From NCBI GenBank assembly GCA_964439745.1, contig CAYTQK010000069.1, forward strand, positions 1-13,587: a stretch of DNA of 13,587 bases, in the 5' to 3' direction. This DNA comes from CAYTQK01 sp964439745 (GTDB taxonomy: Bacteria > Desulfobacterota > Desulfobacteria > Desulfobacterales > Desulfosudaceae). Position numbers and translations under genes: made by a program. Within the stretch, counting starts at the first letter, position 1. Every line of letters starts with the position of its first letter. This document shows positions 6,744 to 13,587 of this stretch, piece by piece. Under the pieces are notes generated by a model. The model searched no databases and had not been told where the DNA came from. It saw nothing but the letters and a program-made list of their open reading frames with translations.

Positions 6744-6749
6744 TATAAA
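6744..6749 (+). promoter_or_regulatory. Possible -10 element of the larB operon
   Basis: TATAAA lies 26 bases before the larB ATG in the 99-bp AT-rich divergent spacer between kdsB and larB. No good -35 is found 16-18 bases upstream. A TATAAC facing the other way (6692-6697) could serve kdsB but would leave a very short leader. Confidence 0.22.
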
Positions 6750-6775
6750 TCGTCAATTCGCTGCCAGAAAGCGCC

Positions 6776-7525
6776 ATGGACGCGGACACATTAAAACAGA
6801 TTTTGCGTGCGGTTGCAAGCGGGCAGACCACGCCGGAGGCGGCCGCCGTCAGCCTGCAGCGCCTGACCTACGAGGCCATGGGCTACGCTCATGTCGATCA
6901 CCAGCGCAGCGCACGCAAGGGGTTCCCGGAAGTTATTTTCGGGGCCGGCAAGACCGCCGATCAGATCTGTGGTATCATGGAACGGATCCTGGCGCGGGAG
7001 ACCATCGTCCTGATCACCCGCGTGGACGAAGTTGCGGCCGCCCGGGTGACGGCTTCTTTTCCGGAAGCGGTCTACCATCCCGAAGCCGGCATGATTGTCT
7101 GCCAGAAGAAGGCGCCGGCCGTGGTCGGCCGGGGGCTGATCCTGGTCGTTTCCGCCGGTACTTCGGACATACCCGTGGCCCGGGAAGCCTTGCTGACGGC
7201 CCGTGCCATGGGCAACGAGGTGCGGGAGGTGTACGATGTCGGCGTGGCCGGTATCCACCGGTTGTTCGCCTACAAGGATCTCATCGAAGAGGCGCGGGTG
7301 CTGGTGGTGGCGGCCGGCATGGAAGGAGCCCTGCCCACGGTGGTGGCCGGCCTGACCAGCCGGCCGGTCATCGCGGTGCCGACCAGCGTCGGCTACGGCG
7401 CCAGCCTGGGCGGCTTGACCGCCCTGTTCGGCATGCTCAATTCCTGCAGTTCCAACGTGGCCGTGGTCAATATCGATAACGGGTTCGGGGCCGGCTACAT
7501 GGCCGCTTGTATCAATCGGGAATAA
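6776..7525 (+). CDS. larB: LarB-type pyridinium-3,5-biscarboxylate mononucleotide synthase
   Basis: LarB carboxylates and hydrolyses nicotinic acid adenine dinucleotide in the first step of nickel-pincer nucleotide cofactor synthesis. The cofactor was first described for lactate racemase and serves related racemases and epimerases. The 249-residue protein has the PurE-like C-terminal half: SAGTSDIPVA (126-135), YDVGVAGIHRL (153-163), AGMEGALPTVVAGL (180-193), PTSVGYG (202-208) and VVNIDNGFGAG (230-240). Cys224 in NSCSS matches the catalytic cysteine described for LarB. The N-terminal part has GHxDxxR-like YAHVDHQR at 37-44 and EVIFGAGK at 52-59. The partners LarC and LarE are not in the window, so cofactor synthesis must rely on genes elsewhere. 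The ribosome site is weak. The gene leads a tight group with two membrane-protein genes. Confidence 0.92.
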   Translation: MDADTLKQILRAVASGQTTPEAAAVSLQRLTYEAMGYAHVDHQRSARKGFPEVIFGAGKTADQICGIMERILARETIVLITRVDEVAAARVTASFPEAVYHPEAGMIVCQKKAPAVVGRGLILVVSAGTSDIPVAREALLTARAMGNEVREVYDVGVAGIHRLFAYKDLIEEARVLVVAAGMEGALPTVVAGLTSRPVIAVPTSVGYGASLGGLTALFGMLNSCSSNVAVVNIDNGFGAGYMAACINRE

Positions 7526-7529
7526 ACCG

Positions 7530-9065
7530 GTGCGTTTTTTTCATCCCCAGGAGTGCTGGCGGCTGCTTTTCCCGGTCCGGGTGCTGGTCGGCGGCCTGTT
7601 GCTGGCCCAGATCATCGGCACGGTGCTGGTCTGGCAATCCAATCACGCCCTGCTGCACAAGCTGAACCTGCTGCAAGCGGCCGGGATTTATCCCTTGCCC
7701 GGCATGGGGGTCTCGCCGCCCTTGTCCAGCCTGTCGGCCGCCCTGGCCGGGGGGCTTTTTTTTGCCCTCAGCATCGGCGCCGGGGTGGTGCTGCTGACCC
7801 TGGGGACCTTTCTGCTGGTAACCTCCCTGCCGGCGGCGGCCCGGAAATACATGATCCTGGTGCTGGCGGCGGTGTGGCTGGGGCTGCTGATCCGGGCCAA
7901 CTGGCAAGGTTTCTGCCCGGGCCTGACCGCCTTCCTGGTGCTCGTACCGGGACCGGTGCTGTGGCTGTGCCGGCGCCAGGCGCGGCGCTTTGCTTCGACC
8001 GAACGGCCGGGCCGGGCCCGCCTGTTTCATCTGTTGCTGATTCTGTTTCTGTGCGTCTGGTGGGGGCTGCGCATCAACAGCCAGGTGTTCGTCAACATCA
8101 AGGATAACCTGCTGCTGACCTCGGGGGCGGGGAGAGCATTCGTTCACCTCTATTATCAATATACCCTCTATCCGGCGGAAGTGTTCAAAACGCTGGCGCA
8201 GAAACAGGTCAAGACCTGCCGCCTGGCGGGATTTGCCGAAACTGATCTGCCGGACCGGGTAAAAAAAGCCCTGGCAACCCATGATTATTTCGCGGTGGAA
8301 GATCCGCTCGCGGAGGTGACGGTGCGCCGCCAGGACGGGCAGCTGTTTCTGGGCTGCCGGCAGGATATGGTCGTGAAGGTGCCCACGGCGCGGTTCCTGG
8401 ACGATCCCGGGGGGACCTTGCGGCGGCTTTCGGCCGGCTGTGACGTCAACGCCGCCTTCCGGGATTTTACCCTCGCCGCCCTGCTGGGGGTGGCGCCGCT
8501 GGTGCTCTACCTGGCCACCCTGACCATGTTCGCCCTGGTCCCCGGCCTGTTCCTGCCACTGCGCCTGTCCGCCTGGCTGGTACCGCTGCTGTGCTGCCTC
8601 CTCTGGGCGGGTGTTATCCCTCTGCTGGACAGCCCGCCTCTGCGCACGGACGATGGCGCGGCCGCGGCCGCGGCCATGACCGACGGCTCCCGCAAGGAGA
8701 AGATCGCCGCCCTGCGGTATGTTTTTGACCGGCGGCTGGATATCTTCCGTTTTCCGGGCTATGCCGCCCTGCGGGAGAGCGAGGATTTCGCCCTGCGGTA
8801 CTGGTTGATCCGGAACCTGGGGCACAGCCGCAATCCGCGGGCAGACCGGCAGATTCGGCGGTTTCTGGCAGCCGATTCCCCCTACCTGGTCTGCAAGGCC
8901 ATGGAGGCCGCCGCCGCCCGGGCGGAACTCTTCCCTCGGACAGCCGACCAGGGCTTGAAAGAGGCGGTGGTGGAGAAGCTGTCCGTTTCGGATAACTGGT
9001 ACGTGCAGATGTATGCCTACCGAACGGCCAGGAGGCTGGGATGGATGCCGGTAAAATTCGACTGA
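7530..9065 (+). CDS. Polytopic membrane protein with HEAT-like C-terminal region, function unknown
   Basis: This protein starts at GTG (7530), four bases after the larB stop, because that start keeps the first hydrophobic segment; the next in-frame Met is residue 59. The 511 residues contain about five hydrophobic segments in the first half (about 16-34, 73-98, 107-122, 132-147, 166-181). A soluble stretch of about 130 residues (about 182-313) probably lies on one face of the membrane. Two more hydrophobic segments follow (about 314-340 and 345-365), then a soluble tail. The tail (about 385-508) is a run of short amphipathic helices such as KAMEAAAARAELF and YVQMYAYRTARRLGW that resembles HEAT-like repeats. 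A GCGGCC triplet repeat (8658-8675) encodes an Ala run at 377-382. I do not recognise the family. Its last 25 bases overlap the CPBP gene, so the two are almost surely translated from one message. Confidence 0.82.
   Translation: MRFFHPQECWRLLFPVRVLVGGLLLAQIIGTVLVWQSNHALLHKLNLLQAAGIYPLPGMGVSPPLSSLSAALAGGLFFALSIGAGVVLLTLGTFLLVTSLPAAARKYMILVLAAVWLGLLIRANWQGFCPGLTAFLVLVPGPVLWLCRRQARRFASTERPGRARLFHLLLILFLCVWWGLRINSQVFVNIKDNLLLTSGAGRAFVHLYYQYTLYPAEVFKTLAQKQVKTCRLAGFAETDLPDRVKKALATHDYFAVEDPLAEVTVRRQDGQLFLGCRQDMVVKVPTARFLDDPGGTLRRLSAGCDVNAAFRDFTLAALLGVAPLVLYLATLTMFALVPGLFLPLRLSAWLVPLLCCLLWAGVIPLLDSPPLRTDDGAAAAAAMTDGSRKEKIAALRYVFDRRLDIFRFPGYAALRESEDFALRYWLIRNLGHSRNPRADRQIRRFLAADSPYLVCKAMEAAAARAELFPRTADQGLKEAVVEKLSVSDNWYVQMYAYRTARRLGWMPVKFD
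9030..9035 (+). promoter_or_regulatory. Shine-Dalgarno deciding the CPBP protease start
   Basis: A perfect AGGAGG sits five bases before the ATG at 9041, inside the end of the preceding gene. It supports this start and the 25-bp overlap between the two genes. Confidence 0.7.
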
Positions 9066-9694
9066 TCACCCTGGGCAGCGCCCTGGCAGCGGTAATCGGC
9101 GTGGAGATACTGGCCCGGACGCTGGCGGCGGCGGATCTTTTTTCTTCCCTGACGGTCACCCTCCTGGCCCGGCTGGCGCAGATCGGCCTGATTCTTGCCC
9201 TGGTGGAACTGTTCCAGGATGGCCCGGCCGAGGTGGGGCTGGCACCGCACGCGGCACGCCCGGGCATTGCAGCCGGCCTGCGCTGGTCGCTGGTTTTCGG
9301 GGGGGTGGTGGCCATCGTTGGTACCGTTCTGCTGGCCGCCGGGATCAGTCCGGTCTCTTTTTTCCGGCTGCATCTGTTCGGCGGGGCGAAAACCATGGCG
9401 GTCTATTTCGTGACCGGAACGGTGGTGGCCCCCTTTGCCGAGGAATTGTTTTTCCGGGGGCTGCTGTATGGCTTTTTCCGGCGCTGGGGCGTAGTCCTGG
9501 CGGTGATCCTGACCACCGTCGTTTTTGCCCTGCTGCACCTGGCCGCGCTGACCCTCCCGGTGACCCAGGTCATCGGCGGCATCATTTTCTGCCTGGCCTA
9601 TGAAAAAGAAAAAAATCTCTGGACGCCCTATCTCATCCACGCCCTGGGCAATGCCGCCATCTTCCTGCTGGGCTTGGTGCCGGCCGGCATGTGA
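9041..9694 (+). CDS. CPBP family intramembrane glutamic endopeptidase
   Basis: CPBP (CAAX protease and bacteriocin-processing, Abi) proteins are integral membrane proteases related to Rce1. The 217 residues carry the three diagnostic motifs: EELFFR (134-139) with the catalytic glutamates and Arg139, FALLH (162-166) with His166, and HALGN (200-204) with His200 and Asn204. About six hydrophobic segments surround them (about 9-28, 40-58, 82-102, 118-132, 150-170, 174-186), with a final one after the HxxxN motif. Length is usual for a bacterial member. It is the last gene of the larB group and meets the AIM24-family gene tail to tail with only ten bases between and no visible terminator. Its natural substrate cannot be read from sequence. 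No bacteriocin, prenylated-peptide or sorting-signal gene is adjacent. Confidence 0.92.
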   Translation: MDAGKIRLITLGSALAAVIGVEILARTLAAADLFSSLTVTLLARLAQIGLILALVELFQDGPAEVGLAPHAARPGIAAGLRWSLVFGGVVAIVGTVLLAAGISPVSFFRLHLFGGAKTMAVYFVTGTVVAPFAEELFFRGLLYGFFRRWGVVLAVILTTVVFALLHLAALTLPVTQVIGGIIFCLAYEKEKNLWTPYLIHALGNAAIFLLGLVPAGM

Positions 9695-9704
9695 ACCGCC
9701 GCCA

Positions 9705-10499
9705 TCAGCGATTGTCGCCGTTGAAGAAATCGCCCAGGGAGCCCAGGACCGATCCTTCCCCTTTCCGGCTGCCGCCCCGGGCCGGGGTGTTTTGAATGAT
9801 CCGGTCGGCCAGGCGGGAAAAAGGCAGGGTCTGCAAAAAGACCGTGCCGGTGCCGCTGAGGGTGGCCAGAAACAGGCCTTCGCCCCCGGAAAACATGGAT
9901 TTGAGGTTGCCGGCGCGTTCGATGCTGTAATCCAGGCCGGTGGGAAAGGCGGCAATGCAGCCGGTATCTATCGTCAGGGTCTGGCCCTTGAGATGTTTTT
10001 CCACCTCCCTTCCGCCGGCGTGGTGCAAGGCCATGCCGTTTCCGGCCAGGCGCTGGAGAATAAAGCCTTCTCCCCCGAAAAAGCCCGTGCCCAGGCGGCG
10101 GGTAAAAGCGATGCCAATGCGGGTGCCGTAAGCGGCGCAGAGAAAGGCGTCCTTCTGGCAGAAGATCTCCCCGCCGTATTCGGCCATGTTCAAGGGAATG
10201 ATTTTGCCGGGATAGGGGGCGGCAAAGGCCACCGCATGCCGGGTGTCACCGCCGTTGGAAAAGTGGGTCAGTAACATGGATCCCCCGGTGAGCATGCGTT
10301 TGCCCGCCCCGAGCAGTTTGGTGACGAATCCTTCCGAGGGGTCGGTCCCGTCGCCCATCTTGGCTTCAAAGCGGATGGCGTCGTCCATGTAATTCATGGC
10401 CCCGGCCTCGGCGACGATGATTTCGCCGGGATCCAGTTTAATCTCCACTGTCTGCATATCATCGCCGATAATGCTGTAATCGACCTCGTGACACTCCAT
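9705..10499 (-). CDS. AIM24 / TIGR00266 family protein
   Basis: This family is widespread in bacteria and related to the mitochondrial AIM24 protein. Its molecular role is not established; the fold is a beta-rich barrel of TRAP-like type. The 264-residue product shows the expected pattern of short glycine-rich beta segments. These include VEIKLDPGEIIVAEAGAMNY (18-37), the GAGKRMLTGGSMLLTHF region, and MFSGGEGLFLATLSGTGTVF toward the C terminus, followed by a Gly/Arg/Ser-rich tail. There is no signal peptide or membrane segment, so it is probably cytoplasmic. The ATG at 10497-10499 is preceded by a GGAGAGA purine tract and, further up, by a good promoter. It follows clpB on the same strand but is separated by a terminator and a long palindrome, so it is likely transcribed on its own. 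Confidence 0.9.
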   Translation of the reverse strand: MECHEVDYSIIGDDMQTVEIKLDPGEIIVAEAGAMNYMDDAIRFEAKMGDGTDPSEGFVTKLLGAGKRMLTGGSMLLTHFSNGGDTRHAVAFAAPYPGKIIPLNMAEYGGEIFCQKDAFLCAAYGTRIGIAFTRRLGTGFFGGEGFILQRLAGNGMALHHAGGREVEKHLKGQTLTIDTGCIAAFPTGLDYSIERAGNLKSMFSGGEGLFLATLSGTGTVFLQTLPFSRLADRIIQNTPARGGSRKGEGSVLGSLGDFFNGDNR

Positions 10500-10545
10500 G
10501 GGGTATCTCTCCTTGCTGGTGAAAAATGTCCGCTATCGGGCGCCA

Positions 10546-10575
10546 ATTATACGGGACCGGGCCGGGCAAAGTCCA
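10546..10575 (-). promoter_or_regulatory. Sigma70-type promoter of the AIM24-family gene
   Basis: On the minus strand, TGGACT (10570-10575, four of six to TTGACA) is followed after 18 bases by a perfect TATAAT (10546-10551), 46 bases upstream of the start codon. This is the best promoter match in the window. It lies between the gene and the 181-bp palindrome. Confidence 0.55.
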
Positions 10576-10640
10576 TAGAATAAAATAAAAGGTTCCTTGC
10601 CCCATTTTCTGGAGGGATTTTGGGGGGCAATCGAATGGCG

Positions 10641-10821
10641 ATTTAACTGGGGGCCTTTTTTGCGCGCCATTTGAGTCTTTCGGAAAAAAATCCGTTTGTG
10701 ACCGGCGGCGTTAAAAATTGCTCGCTGTCTGAGGGCGCCAGCCCGAGTTCGAGCAATTTAGCCGTCGGTTGCAAACGGCCCCGAAAGGATCACGGCGCGC
10801 AAAAAAGGCCCCCAGTTAAAT
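10641..10821. repeat. 181-bp nested palindrome (MITE-like or dispersed palindromic repeat)
   Basis: Perfect 28-bp inverted arms (10641-10668 and 10794-10821) enclose four further nested pairs in register. These are CTTTCGG/CCGAAAG (10677-10683, 10781-10787), CCGTTTG/CAAACGG (10692-10698, 10772-10778), ACCGGCGGC/GCCGTCGGT with one G-U (10701-10709, 10761-10769) and AAATTGCTCG/CGAGCAATTT (10715-10724, 10750-10759). The loop is 25 bases. About 61 bases per side can pair, making one long cruciform or RNA hairpin. No transposase or coding sequence is inside, and no direct target-site duplication is evident at the ends. It lies between the clpB terminator (three bases away) and the promoter of the AIM24-family gene. 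A shorter relative occurs near 998-1087. It is too long for an ordinary terminator and has no T-run. A non-autonomous mobile element or REP/ERIC-style dispersed repeat is the likeliest class. Confidence 0.75.
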
Positions 10822-10824
10822 TTC

Positions 10825-10862
10825 AAAAAAAACCGGCTTTCCCGCGGGGGAAGGCCGGTTTT
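10825..10862 (-). terminator. Intrinsic terminator of clpB
   Basis: A 15-bp stem (10829-10843 with 10848-10862, one G-U pair) with a four-base loop is followed on the minus strand by a run of eight Ts (10825-10832, the last four being part of the stem's A-U base). It lies about 23 bases past the clpB stop, in the expected place and orientation. Confidence 0.88.
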
Positions 10863-10885
10863 GGCAAAATGACAGGAATTTCTGC

Positions 10886-13507
<2,622 letters not shown>

Positions 13508-13515
13508 TGTTGTTT

Positions 13516-13521
13516 CCTCCC
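13516..13521 (-). promoter_or_regulatory. Shine-Dalgarno of clpB
   Basis: On the minus strand GGGAGG lies eight bases before the clpB ATG, a strong site that fixes the start. A TATAAG further up (13528-13533) has no matching -35 and is not called a promoter. Confidence 0.65.
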
Positions 13522-13587
13522 GTTTTTCTTATATTTTTTCACAACGCCGGGGCGCCGTGGTATGATTGTAATATAAGCACGAAAACG

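Larger units (their letters stand above)
10500..10885. other. Intergenic region between clpB and the AIM24-family gene
   Basis: These 386 bp contain, in minus-strand order, the clpB terminator (10825-10862), the 181-bp palindrome (10641-10821) and the promoter of the AIM24-family gene (10546-10575). I see no coding sequence. The stretch 10576-10640 is unassigned. Confidence 0.7.

Noticed and set aside
8658..8675. GCGGCC triplicated repeat
   Set aside because: It is an in-frame Ala run in a linker of a membrane protein; simple slippage in GC-rich DNA is a sufficient explanation.
7512..8825. 437-residue Gln/Gly/Arg-rich frame on - under the membrane protein
   Set aside because: The composition is that of an antisense shadow of Leu/Ala/Pro codons; the + frame has clear membrane segments and operon spacing.
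9041..9694. Abi or bacteriocin-immunity defence system based on the CPBP protease
   Set aside because: CPBP proteins are common housekeeping membrane proteases, and no bacteriocin, toxin or phage-defence partner is adjacent.
10641..10821. Single CRISPR repeat, integron attC site or origin
   Set aside because: No repeat-spacer array, no integrase or cassette genes, and no iteron or DnaA-box cluster nearby; a palindrome alone does not support these calls.
13508..13587. Heat-shock promoter (sigma32 or CIRCE) of clpB
   Set aside because: No CTTGAA/CCCCAT pair and no TTAGCACTC inverted repeat were found; only a lone TATAAG without a -35.

Overview
The window looks like an ordinary, GC-rich chromosomal segment from a Gram-negative bacterium. 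The gene set (CMP-KDO synthetase for LPS, ClpB, MnmG, GuaA, LarB, dodecin, a YhcC-type radical SAM protein) and the look of the proteins suggest Desulfobacterota (deltaproteobacterial, Desulfobacterales-like). That lineage call is an inference from remembered family resemblance, not from a search. No rRNA, tRNA, CRISPR array, transposase, phage gene or defence cassette was found.

Layout. The first ~250 bases read on the + strand as a piece of a family 2 glycosyltransferase. They abut, at about base 250, the N-terminal third of mnmG on the - strand. The join is internal to both genes and most likely an assembly chimera at a contig end. mnmG is followed by a 322-bp divergent intergenic region with a palindrome. 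Next come an overlapping pair on + (YhcC-like radical SAM protein, then a SIR2 deacetylase), dodecin on - with a strong intrinsic terminator, and a 389-bp gene-free stretch. guaA then runs on + with a coiled-coil single-pass membrane protein 6 bp behind it. kdsB lies on - and diverges from a tight three-gene + group: larB, a polytopic membrane protein with a HEAT-like tail, and a CPBP intramembrane protease. An AIM24/TIGR00266 family gene (-) is convergent with that group. A 181-bp nested palindrome and a clpB terminator follow, and clpB (-) fills the right end.

How the genes work together. Most transcription units are independent housekeeping functions: tRNA wobble modification, GMP synthesis, KDO activation, protein disaggregation and flavin storage. 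The candidate co-functional groups are yhcC-sir2 (ATGA overlap), guaA plus the coiled-coil gene, and larB plus the membrane protein and protease (4-bp gap, then a 25-bp overlap).

What stands out. The most interesting non-coding signal is the 181-bp palindrome at 10641-10821, which has perfect 28-bp terminal arms and further nested arms. A shorter relative near 998-1087 shares blocks of its sequence. Together they suggest a dispersed palindromic repeat family in this genome. I found no convincing new enzymatic or defence system.
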